The notes beneath the pieces are model-generated. The model ran no database searches, was not told the origin of the DNA, and worked only from the letters and a program-made list of their open reading frames with translations. DNA of 64,000 nt from positions 6,263,608 to 6,327,607 of the forward strand of contig JACSVZ010000024.1 in NCBI GenBank assembly GCA_014706295.1, written 5' to 3'. Positions 1-9,065 of the stretch are shown here, one piece after another. The stretch comes from Lycocorax pyrrhopterus obiensis. Its lineage: Eukaryota; Chordata; Aves; Passeriformes; Paradisaeidae. Every line of letters starts with the position of its first letter. The first letter of the stretch is position 1. The position numbers and the translations under genes were made by a program.

Positions 1-278
1 TGTAGCCTTTCTTTAGGACATGGGTTTGATGCTGAAAATGCTGTAAAACGCTTTTTTTTCCTCCTTTTTTTAAAGTATTTTACTACTTAATAGCGAGATG
101 TTGTTAAACTTCAAAGCCTTGATTGTGCCTGATTGCACATTTCACATTCTCACCTAAATACAACCTTAATATGATGCACTTGGAGAAAAGCAACTGTGCA
201 CTCAGTGCCCCGAGGATAAATTTCCTCAACTTTGAAAGTTAGATAGTTGCTTTTCATTGGAATTTCTGATTGTGACAG

Positions 279-398
279 GTCTTACTCCCCTAGAAGGAGA
301 CCCAGCCCCCGGCGCCGGCCGTCCCCGCGCAGGAGGAGCCCGCCCCGGAGAATGCCTCCCCCACCCAGGCACAGGAGGAGCAGATCCCCCGTGAGGCG
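279..398 (+). CDS. SRRM1: SRRM1 coding exon a (first in window)
   Basis: The acceptor is tgtgacag at 271-278 and the donor is gtaaga at 399. The first base completes a codon from an upstream exon. It encodes an RS block running SYSPRRRPSPRRR, then RMPPPPRHRRSRSPVR, and ends two bases into an Arg codon. Confidence 0.93.
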
Positions 399-3300
399 GT
401 AAGAGCCCTGCTTATTGAGACAGCTGACGTGCAAAATCTGTGAAGTTAAAGGGAACTGTAGCTGTGTTAGCAAAATTACCTCGTTCATCTCACCTTAGCA
501 CTGGCAGGTGTGTGATTAGAGTGATGGAAAAACTGCAGTGTCACATTTCCCAAGTGTGTTGTGGGGGAACACAGTTGGAACTGTGAAATGATTTCTTCTG
601 AGTTAGGATAGTGATGAGAATTCCTCCTTTTTGAAAAGTAGCAATTTCAGAGCTGTTACTTCTTCAAGTGGCTCTGGGTAGCTCCCAGCACAGACTGACA
701 TGACATCTCTTAGGGCTTTTTTGCTTAAGTCTTAGTACTTTTCTTTCCTGCCTGGGGAAAAAAATGAGAACAAGTAATTGAATTTTACTTGTTGGGAATT
801 TTTAATTATGACTTGTATTTCTATCACGTAAAATTAAATTTGGACTTGAAGTATGTTTCTTCTTCATGTTCTCTTACTTAAAATTCTTCAAGTTTTGCCC
901 TTTGGTGTTGAAAGTCATTTTTCACAGCATAAGAATTGTTCTAGAGGCAAAGCTCTTAGCTGCCTTGTGAAGTAAATGATGTGCTTTTGGCAATGTCAAA
1001 ATAGACATTTGTCTTCATGGGGAGAGAACAGATTCTTATCCTCTTCGTAGGAAGAGAACCAAAGTGATGCTTCTTGTGTACAGCAGTTGTTTTTGAGGAA
1101 GGAACACTTCTCTTCCTTTCTGTGACAAAGTGATGACTATTTCCTGAGGTTGTCAATATGTTCATTTCACACAGTTACTGGGAAAACTGTGAAAAGTATC
1201 AAACATGTATGTTGCAAGATGTACAAGAGCACCCTTTCAGCAAATGTTTATCTCACTCAAGGTAGGGTTTCTTTTTTCCAGGTTCTCAGGAATTCTGCAG
1301 CCAAAGGTGGATTCTGCAGGTACACAATTGCAACAGAACTTGCCACAAATTTTGCCGCAGAATTCTGAGGCCCTACCTTTTAAAATTGCAAAGTAAAGAT
1401 GAAAGACTAAAACATAAGGATGGATAGATCGATCCTGAATTGTTAAGTTGTTAAGTTGTCTGAAATTTTCACCTCCTGGTGTGAAACATTTTAGTGTGCT
1501 TGCACACTAAACTCTTATCCAGATCTGCTCTGGAGATCATTAAGTCACACGTGCTAACACAGAGAATTCTCTTAACCACCCAGAAGTTAGAGAGCCCAAC
1601 CAAAACTAATTGTTTCCAGGGAAAAGCTTAGCTGTAGCCTGTAGATTGACAGAAAGCCAGTGAAGGTGACACTAACAATTTTTAGCTCACTATTGTAGTT
1701 TAAGAATAACTGTGAAAGATTGGTCATTATCCTCCTCTTCTCCAAACCAAGTGTTGCAGGCTGTCCACCGTGTTTGGGAAGTGCTGTTGTCTGTGGCTCA
1801 GTGTCTGTGCTTGCAAACAACTGCAGTTCTTTGTTCTTTGTGCTGAAATGTTCCCCGCCGTGGCCAGGCAGGACCTGATGTGGGCTTTGCTTTGCAGGAG
1901 AAGACGATCCTCGGCCTCGCTATCCGGCAGCAGCTCCTCCTCGTCCTCGTCGCGCTCCCGCTCTCCACCAAAGAAGCCTCCCAAGAGACCCGTGTCCAGC
2001 CCCCCCCGCAAAACGCGCCGGCTGTCCCCCTCGGCCAGCCCCCCCCCGGCGCCGCCACCGGCCCTCGCCGCCCGCCAGCCCCCCGCCCAAGCCCCGCCGC
2101 TCGCCCACCCCCCAGCAGTCCAACCGCACCCGGAAAAGCCGCGGTTCCGTCTCGCCCAGCAGGGCTTCAGGTGAGCGAAGCCGTCGGCGCTCGTGTCCCA
2201 TTTTGGACTTTGGTTCCCTCAAAGATCGTGTGTACGGTTTGTAGGGGCAGAAGAGTATGAAGGAATGGCATGAATTGCAGCTGAGCAATTTCATTTTGTC
2301 TTGTAGCACCCAAGCATAAGAGTACTGAGAAAAGAGAATCTCCTTCGCCAGCACCCAAACCCAGGAAAGCGGAACTGTCGGAATCAGGTATGGCTCTGGC
2401 TTTCCAGCTCTGCTCCTGGGTGGGGTTTTTAGTCAGAAATACTTGATAGTAAAGGGCAGTGAAGGGCTGAGCCCTCCTGGAAGTCTGGCATTAACAGCAA
2501 GAGTTTTCAGAACTCTAAAGATGATCACTCCTACTGCCTCATCCTGTGCAAGATAGCTCAGAATAAAAGCTCAGCCAATGTGTATTCCAGCCTTATGTCA
2601 TCCTAAGATTTGAGTGGGGGAAAACCCCATACTTGATGGTCTGCTGTCCATAACTTCACTTCTGCCTGAATAAGGCAAATGTGTATCCTTGGGTTAAGTG
2701 CCCTGTCCTTGTGTGTCCTTTCAGAAGAAGACAAAGGAGGCAAAATGGCTGCAGCAGATTCTGTCCAACAGAGGCGCCAGTACAGGAGGCAAAATCAACA
2801 GTCTTCATCTGGTATGGAGGAGAGGAATTCCCTAAAACTGGGTTATAGTTTACTTTTGCAGGAAGCAGTTAAGTTCAAATATAGATTACAACTATTTGCT
2901 GTGTGCTCTGCAGCGCTATTGTAAATTTAATTACAGATTTGCCACTCATAATGAGGTCACTTTAATTATTGCTCAGGAAGAATAAAAGTATGACTTTTAA
3001 AGGTTATTACGCCTTTTGTTAATGGGTTTGCATCTTTAAAAGTTGCACTTGTAAACTCTTAACATCACACACAAATATTGTGTGCTGGGGATTACTTCAT
3101 CTGTCCTGATTTTGGATTCTTTTATGCTTGAGATCAGAAAATTCACCTGAGTATTTTTGTCCACATAGTTTCAAAAAGCAACTGCAGTTCACCTTTTAAG
3201 TTATCTGTCTAGCCAGGTTTTATGGGGACTGTTAGATCGCTGCAAGTATTTTTACCCAGCTCTGGTAGATTTATTTATCACTTGGCTTCAACCAACACTT

Positions 3301-6300
3301 TCAGTTGATCTGCTTTTAAACATTGGCTTCTTGTTGTGTGGGAGAGGAGGCTGGTTTGAACTGCAGCATTACCCTGTCAGTGACTGATCAGTGTCACAAG
3401 GAGCATTTTCCAGAGAGTGATTCTTCTACGTTTGCAGATTCTGGTTCTTCATCTTCCTCAGAAGAGGAGAGGCCCAAGAGGTCGAACGTGAAGAACGGGG
3501 AGGTGGGCAGGCGCCGCCGCCACTCGCACTCGCGCAGCCCCTCGCCGTCGCCCCGCAAGCGGCAGAAGGAGTCCTCCCCTCGGTAACTCTGCTTGAACTT
3601 AACTCATCCTTTCCTGTTGTTTCATGTTTGTCTCTCTGCAACTCTCACCAAATACACATCAAGTCATGCCCACTCTGCCCAATCTTGTTTCAAGATTTCC
3701 TTCCCGTTACACTCATTTGGTAAAAATTGCTCTGACCTTTCTTTGAACATGTTCATCTTTGCCTCAGATCCATGGCAGATAGATCTGTTTTGTTTTGTTT
3801 TGTTTCCCCTCCACTGCTCTCAGGATGCAGATGGAAAAGAGGTGGCAATCGCCAGTGATGAAAAGGTTGGTTAGAAATTCATCTCTTAAACAGGCTGTCA
3901 TTTATTTTGGCATGGATAAGCATTTGCCATCCTTTGTCCTTTAGACTTGCACACTCATGGTGAGGGAAATTCAGACCCATGTGCTCCTTAATGTGTTGGA
4001 TCTGGAGCCGCTTCACTTGCCAGAAAAAAAGAGCAGGAACACCACCTGCTCTGTGTCCTTCACTGCTCACTCTTTGTTAATTCACATCAGCCTGTGACAT
4101 CAATAACTGATGTTATTATATCTCACTGATGCCTGAAAACAGCTGAACATTTGCGTTCCTCAGGGGCTCCTTGCTCCAGACACCCAGGTTTGGGTGAGCA
4201 GTGTTGGATTCCTTCTGCCACTGACTCAAACCCTCCTGCATGCTTGCAACAAGCAATTAAGATCTTGATCTGGGTCACAGATGATTGGAGTTTTCAAAAC
4301 TCTCATTCCTCAGTTCATGAGATATTTGGAACTACTGGAAGCAGACAATAAGTAAAACAGTAGTGACTTTTTTATTTGTGACACTGTTTGCTCTGTGTTG
4401 ATCTGGGAATACAGAAAGGTGCAGGAATCTGGGTGCTTGATGGGTTTATTAATTGGATGTAATGACCCTTGAGCAGGCTGTAATTAAGCCCTAGCTAGCA
4501 GATACTCACAGCACACATCACGATGTAGGAGATGACTCCCTCACAAATGCAGACCTTCCTAATTATGGATCCTGTCAAACATTTCTATGGAAAACAGGTT
4601 GGGATTCAAAGGCTTTGATCTTGTTTTGCAACACACTGAATTCACCTACTGCCTGTTGCATAAATACATGTTTAATTAGGACAATTAGTACATTTGAAGA
4701 CTGGGGGTTTTTGGATCATAAAAGAACATTGTATTTTGGAGCAAACTCTTTATCTATAAAAGTGTGTCTCATTGCCTTGGAGAACAATACCCAGCATATT
4801 TGAAATCAAATCTCAGTTTACGTAAATGAGCTGCTTTGCTTTTTAATTGCTCTCATTTTTCCCTTATGCAGTCATTTTATCTTAATTGCTTTTTTTTAAA
4901 AAAAGGACTATCTCACTTTTCCAATATTCCTCTCCTTTAAAATTCTAGGCAAGTATGTGTTGGATTAGAATTCCCCCTTGTAGAAGTCTGTTGTAAACCC
5001 TGCAAAGCAGAAAATGGCTCATTTGGTGAATAATTTTAATCCAGAGAGCTGCAGTTTAGCAACCACTCTGGTTTTTTTCACAGCATTTCAAGAAATAAGT
5101 AATTTTGGATTTCAGATCTGTAGATAAAAGCTCTTTACAGGAACACAGTTTCACACTGTGAAGAAAATTAGCTCTACCCCAGGCAAAATCAGCACATGAT
5201 CCATCCATTAGTGTAACCATTTGGCCTTTCTCTGGCCTCAGGGTGGTGAGGGATCAGGTTGTGCAGATGTGGAATTGTGTCCTGGCTGCTGTGGTGGGCT
5301 CATGGTCACAGTCAGGCACTCGTTGTGTCACACTCTTCAGAAAGATTTAAGTACATTTTTTCCATCAGTGCTCCCAGTAGAATTTCATTTTACAGTGCAT
5401 GAAGGAGCTGATTTTGTGTAGTGAAAGCAGAACACAAAGCACCTCGTGGCTCAGCTGGCAGTTCCCTGATCGATCTCTGTTTTTCCGCAGCAGGAGGAGG
5501 AGGAGCCCCTCGCCGCCCCCGGCGCGCCGGCGCCGCTCCCCTTCCCCGGCACCCCCGCCCCGGCGCCGCCGCTCCCCGTCCCCGCCTCGCCGAAGGTACC
5601 ACGCTGTGGGCATCAGCTGCCTGCTCTGGGCTTGGGGACTTCGCGCTGGGCATGGGGAAAGGGCCCTGATCCCAGTTCCTTGGCTGGGAAGCTGAGGGGG
5701 CTGTGGTTGTGCTGGTGAGGTTGGGTGTGGTGGGTGCGTGGCCTGGATGTCGTTGGGTTGCTGCTGCAAATCCCAGATCAGAATCACAGAACCATGGGGT
5801 GGTTTGGGTTGGGAGGAACCTTAAAGATCATCCAGTGCCACCCCTGCCATACGCAGGGACACCTTCCACCATCCCAGGTTGCTTCAAACCCCATCCAGCC
5901 TGGCTTTGGACACTTCCAGGGATGGGGCAACCACAAACTTTCTGGGCAAGAACTTTTTTAAAAGTTTTATTTTACATTCTTAGAACTTCTAAAGAATTCT
6001 GGTTTAAATTTTGAGAAGCTTTAAAGAATTCTAGAGTCCTTTTTCCCCTCTTTGGGTGGACTGCAGGGCACTGCTGACTGACTGCCGTGCCCGGGTGGCC
6101 CCTGAACGTTTGTTCTCTTTGCAGGTCTCCATCACCACCCCCTCGCAGACGTTCTCCCTCTCCACGGAGATACTCCCCCCCGATCCAGAGGCGATATTCC
6201 CCATCTCCCCCTCCTAAGAGGAGAACAGCTTCTCCTCCTCCCCCTCCCAAAAGAAGGGCCTCCCCTTCCCCCCAGTCCAAGCGCAGAGTCTCCCACTCCC

Positions 6301-8177
6301 CGCCGCCAAAACAGAGGAGCTCCCCCAGTGCTAAACGGCGCTCCCCTTCCATATCTTCCAAGCACAGGAAGGGGTCTCCTCCCAGCAGATCCAACAGGGA
6401 AACACGTTCTCCACCACAAAACAAAAGGCATTCACCTTCACCACGGCCTCGAGCTTCCCACCCCTCCTCCAGCCCTCCGCCGCCGCGCCGGGGAGCGTCG
6501 GCATCGCCGCAGAGGAGACAGTCACCCTCGCCCAGCACCAGGCCCATCAGGAGGGTGTCCAGAACGCCAGAACCCAAGAAAACAAAGTAAAAAAACCCTT
6601 CTTGTCTGGGCTTGGGTTTTAATCTTTAGTGTGATGCTGCTTTTCTGAGCAGACAGTGAAAAGAGTGGTGCTGGCTTATGAATTTTTTCAGAAGGAAAAT
6701 GGAGCTGAATGGAAAGCCCTGCACAATAAAATAGCATTGCTGTTCTCCTGACTGTTACTGTGGTTATAACTTAGTGAAACCAGAAAGGCAGCAATCAGTT
6801 CTGAGCAGCAGCAGGGTTGTTTAACAGCTTTTCAGGCTGCATTATCCCTCTGCATTATGGATCCACTCTGCTATTGGATTGTTTTGTCTTTTTTAACAAA
6901 TCAGCAAAGCAATTAATCTATTTATTTTTTTTAATCAATTAAAATCTTCTAAGTGCAGCTTGACCAAGTTAAAGCACTTGTGTTCATTTGGTTCTTGTGT
7001 TAATATTCCCTTGTTTTGTGTTTCACCTCTGACTGTGACTCTTGTGTTCCTCAGGGCTTCCACCCCCAGCCCCCGGCGCGTGTCCTCGTCCCGATCTGCG
7101 TCAGGGTCACCTGAGACAGCTCCCAAAAAACACCAAGGACCTGCATCTCCTGCTCGGTCTCGCTCTCCTTCCGCAAACTGGTCACCTGCAAAAAAGGCCA
7201 AGAGCCCAACTCAGAGCCCATCACCTGCCAGGGTATTTGTCTGCTCATAAAGCAGCACTGCTTTGGGTTCTAGGGCGAGTTGTTGTCAGGAACAGCCCCA
7301 GGGTTATTCACGGGTGGAAAACTGCTTGGGGTCATTCTTCATAGTTAAAAACTTCTAAAAACAATTTGCAACATAAATTTTTCAATCTTGACATCTCCAA
7401 ATCTGGAAAAAAAGTGCTATTCTGTAGAAAATCAGACTTCTGGGAAAAGTCTGTCCCATTACATGAGTGTACCTGAGTTTCATGATCTGCAAAGTGAGGG
7501 GGGCTTATTTACGCTCAGTATCCTATGTGCAAACTCAGATTATTGCCAGTGGGAAGAGAACAGATTGTTTGTTATCTTCACCTCTTCTTCTGAGGTGTTT
7601 CCCAGGGACAGTTCCATTCTTTGCCAGCGAATTTTGAAGCCTTAGAGATGAGTTGTAACATCTATTGAATTATTTATTACAGAATTCAGATCAAGAAGGT
7701 GGTGGCAAGAAGAAGAAGAAAAAGAAGGATAAGAAGCATAAAAAGGATAAAAAGCACAAGAAACACAAAAAGCATAAGAAGGAGAAGGCGGCGGCGGCTG
7801 CAGCAGCTGCTGCTGTGGCTGCAGCAGACACCACCTCAGCACAGGAAGACCAGGAAGCAGAGACAGAACCCAAAAAGGTAAGAATTTGGGACTTTGTGAA
7901 GGCCCGGTGTGAGCAAACAGGGTGGGTGTGCACTGCACTGCTGGTGTTCTGACAGCCCTAATTCCAAAGTGGGACGTGGGGGGTGTGATTCTGTGGGGGG
8001 ATTTCAGTGCTGGGAGGGCTCAGCCTGGCTGGGCCTGGGGTGTTTGAAGCAGCTCTCTGTGTTTGTTTGAAGGAGACAGAAAGTGAACCCGAGGACAACC
8101 TGGATGACCTAGAAAAGCACCTGCGGGAGAAGGCCCTGAGGTCCATGAGGAAGGCGCAGGTGTCCCCCCCCTCCTAG
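279..8177 (+). CDS. SRRM1: SRRM1 (SRm160) splicing coactivator, C-terminal two thirds, 11 exons
   Basis: Coding exons: 279-398, 1898-2170, 2307-2387, 2725-2811, 3438-3582, 3824-3865, 5491-5595, 6125-6586, 7055-7232, 7683-7877, 8073-8177. All junctions are GT-AG and the phases join. About 596 residues are encoded, against roughly 900 for full-length mammalian SRRM1; the N-terminal PWI domain lies upstream of the window. Recognised from RS/SP-rich blocks (RRYSPPIQRRYSPSPPPKRR, RRVSRTPEPKK), a Lys/His/Ala-rich stretch and the C-terminal DNLDDLEKHLREKALRSMRK. Known for the family: a nuclear matrix and speckle protein that bridges SR proteins and snRNPs as a splicing coactivator, joins the exon junction complex and promotes 3'-end processing. 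The SP and RS dipeptides are expected phosphorylation sites. One defect: a nine-C run at 2039-2047 has one base too many for the frame. CLIC4 lies downstream on the same strand. Confidence 0.96.
399..1897 (+). other. SRRM1 intron, 1.5 kb
   Basis: AT-rich intron between two RS-coding exons. I see no repeat, RNA gene or further exon in it. It ends in a pyrimidine-containing acceptor, ctttgctttgcag. Confidence 0.85.
1898..2170 (+). CDS. SRRM1: SRRM1 coding exon b, with one-base frame break
   Basis: The exon begins by completing Arg and encodes RRRSSASLSG, a serine run, then RSRSPPKKPPKRP and KTRRLSPSAS. At 2039-2047 there are nine C where eight are needed. Downstream of the run the family sequence resumes in another frame (RRRHRPSPPAS, then PTPQQSNRTRKSR). 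The exon is very GC-rich compared with its introns. The donor is gtgagc at 2171, after one base of the next codon. Without correction the frame meets TGA at 3489-3491 in exon e. Confidence 0.92.
2307..2387 (+). CDS. SRRM1: SRRM1 coding exon c
   Basis: 81 nt, flanked by cttgtag and gtatgg, in phase 1 and out phase 1. It encodes HKSTEKRESPSPAPKPRK followed by an acidic ELSES end, matching the conserved linker of mammalian SRRM1. Confidence 0.94.
2725..2811 (+). CDS. SRRM1: SRRM1 coding exon d
   Basis: 87 nt with acceptor cctttcag and donor gtatgg, phase 1 to 1. It encodes EEDKGGKMAAADSVQQ followed by RRQYRRQNQQSSS, which appears nearly unchanged from mammalian SRRM1. Confidence 0.95.
2812..3437 (+). 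other. SRRM1 intron, 626 bp
   Basis: Plain AT-rich intron. I see no other feature in it. Confidence 0.85.
3438..3582 (+). CDS. SRRM1: SRRM1 coding exon e
   Basis: 145 nt, acceptor tacgtttgcag, donor gtaact. It encodes DSGSSSSSEEERPKRS, then VKNGEVGRRRRHSHSRSPSP and RKRQKESSPR: an acidic serine patch followed by an arginine-rich, potentially nuclear-localising segment. Confidence 0.95.
3824..3865 (+). CDS. SRRM1: SRRM1 42-nt exon f (possible cassette)
   Basis: The exon is 42 nt, a multiple of three, between a strong pyrimidine tract ending ccactgctctcag and a donor gttggt. In the SRRM1 phase it encodes MQMEKRWQSPVMK, which matches a segment I recall from mammalian SRRM1 (MQMGKRWQSPVTK) immediately before the next RRRR-SPSP block. 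Because it is symmetric, it could be included or skipped without breaking the frame. Confidence 0.88.
3866..5490 (+). other. SRRM1 intron, 1.6 kb
   Basis: AT-rich intron without recognisable repeats or RNA genes. It ends in ctgtttttccgcag, directly followed by a second CAG, giving a tandem acceptor. Confidence 0.8.
5491..5595 (+). CDS. SRRM1: SRRM1 coding exon g (tandem CAGCAG acceptor)
   Basis: 105 nt using the first AG (5489-5490), or 102 nt using the second (5492-5493). It encodes RRRRSPSPPPARRRRSPSPA followed by PPPRRRRSPSPPRR. The first acceptor gives Ser at the junction, as in mammals; the second replaces Ser-Arg by Arg. It is about four-fifths G+C, in sharp contrast with the introns. 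The donor is gtacca. Confidence 0.92.
5781..5951 (-). mobile_element. CR1 LINE 3' tail, truncated
   Basis: Read on the + strand, it has the inverted end of a bird CR1: gaatcacagaaccatgg, then ggtttgggttgggaggaacc, then the caggtt and ggatggggca blocks. The element therefore lies on the minus strand with its 3' end at 5781. It is a short, 5'-truncated, non-coding copy inside an SRRM1 intron. Confidence 0.9.
6125..6586 (+). CDS. SRRM1: SRRM1 coding exon h (large RS/SP-rich exon)
   Basis: 462 nt, acceptor tctttgcag, donor gtaaaa. It encodes the main proline/arginine/serine repeat region: RRYSPPIQRRYSPSPPPKRR, KRRASPSPQSKRRVSHSPPP, SSKHRKGSPPSRS, NKRHSPSPRPRA, QRRQSPSPSTRPIRRVSRTP. Dozens of SP dipeptides are candidate kinase sites. 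If the donor were not used, an in-frame TAA follows at once (6588-6590). Confidence 0.96.
6587..7054 (+). other. SRRM1 intron, 468 bp
   Basis: AT-rich intron. It contains an AATAAA at 6725-6730 that could act as an intronic polyA signal. With the in-frame TAA right after exon h, read-through would give a shortened protein. I have no evidence that this is used. Confidence 0.7.
7055..7232 (+). CDS. SRRM1: SRRM1 coding exon i
   Basis: 178 nt, acceptor ttcctcag, donor gtattt. It encodes ASTPSPRRVSSSRSASGSPE, then SPSANWSPAKKAKSPTQSPS and PAR. It is clearly SRRM1 and slightly diverged from mammals around the PKKHQGP segment. Confidence 0.94.
7233..7682 (+). other. SRRM1 intron, 450 bp
   Basis: Ordinary intron. 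Nothing else is recognisable in it. Confidence 0.8.
7683..7877 (+). CDS. SRRM1: SRRM1 coding exon j (Lys/His and Ala tracts)
   Basis: 195 nt (65 codons, phase 0 to 0), acceptor tttattacag, donor gtaaga. It encodes NSDQEGGG, then a lysine-rich KKHKKHKKHKK stretch and an alanine tract of nine Ala, Val, three Ala, then DTTSAQEDQEAETEPKK. The Lys/His stretch is conserved in the family; the alanine stretch varies in length between species. Confidence 0.95.
8073..8177 (+). CDS. SRRM1: SRRM1 last coding exon
   Basis: The acceptor is gtttgtttgaag. It encodes ETESEPEDNLDDLEKHLREK, then ALRSMRKAQVSPPS, and ends at TAG (8175-8177). The C-terminal acidic-basic helix is the best conserved end of SRRM1. 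Confidence 0.96.
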   Translation, partial: ETESEPEDNLDDLEKHLREKALRSMRKAQVSPPS

Positions 8178-9065
8178 GCCAACCCTTTGATATAATGTAC
8201 ATTTTATTTGGTTTGTACTCAGAATTCAATTTCAAATTGCTAAATGTGTTTGAGCTTTAGAATATAACATTTGTTGTAATAATTGCTAGGTTGAGGTTCA
8301 CCATGTACAAAGGGCATGGATTTACATTACAAAAGGTGTCCACAGTGTACTAGTGACATTCTTTCATTGACAGCATAATTTCATTTAGAGTGAGACTTTT
8401 TAGAAGCAGTAGGAATTTGTTTTGGAGGTTTGAAACATGACCGTCAGTTCCCTCGTTTCTTTGAAATCCAGCAGAGCCTTGAGCAGATTTTGTGAGGGTC
8501 TCATTTGACTTCTTTTGTATCACTTACATGATGCTACTAACCTTTGTGGTTTGTAGGCTTGCCCAGGAGTAAAACCACTGCAGAATTCCAAGGAAGTACA
8601 TCTCTATTTTAATGCTTTCTACTGTTGCCTGTATAGTCTCCATTAAAGCCAATCAAGAATAGCAGTTTAGAGTGGTACATAAATGAAAGCATGTTGTTTA
8701 CCAGGACACTGTGGGTTTATATTGATGTAACATGTTGATTTGGAACACTGGAATTTCATTTGTATTTTTATGTTCTTTTTTTAAAGGGCAGTTTCCATGA
8801 TCAGCAGTCCCAGAAAACAAAAAATTAATTCCTTCAGTTCCATAAATTTTGTTTGTGAGCTGTCGTTGCCCCATTCATAAATCTTGTCTCGTTACGGTTC
8901 TTCGGAATGGTCTGAGCAACTTTCAGAGCTGTGTTCTTTGAAAGTTTAGAGGAACCTGAACTTTGGATATTGTCATGTTTTCACTGTTCTTTGTTTTTGT
9001 TTTTTTAACTAAAGCTATATAAAGCTTGTGGATTAAACAAAATAAATTTCTAAATTTAAACAGAT
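8178..9065 (+). other. SRRM1: SRRM1 3' untranslated region
   Basis: AT-rich and non-repetitive sequence runs from the stop to shortly beyond AATAAA at 9041-9046. GT-rich DNA (gatgttggctgg) follows, as expected of a downstream polyadenylation element. The exact cleavage base is inferred. Confidence 0.8.
9041..9046 (+). promoter_or_regulatory. SRRM1 polyA signal AATAAA
   Basis: Canonical hexamer about 860 bases after the SRRM1 stop, followed within 30 bases by a GT-rich element. Confidence 0.8.

Noticed and set aside
5972..6577. 201-codon minus-strand frame opposite SRRM1 exon h
   Set aside because: It is a mirror of the arginine/serine/proline repeats on the coding strand.
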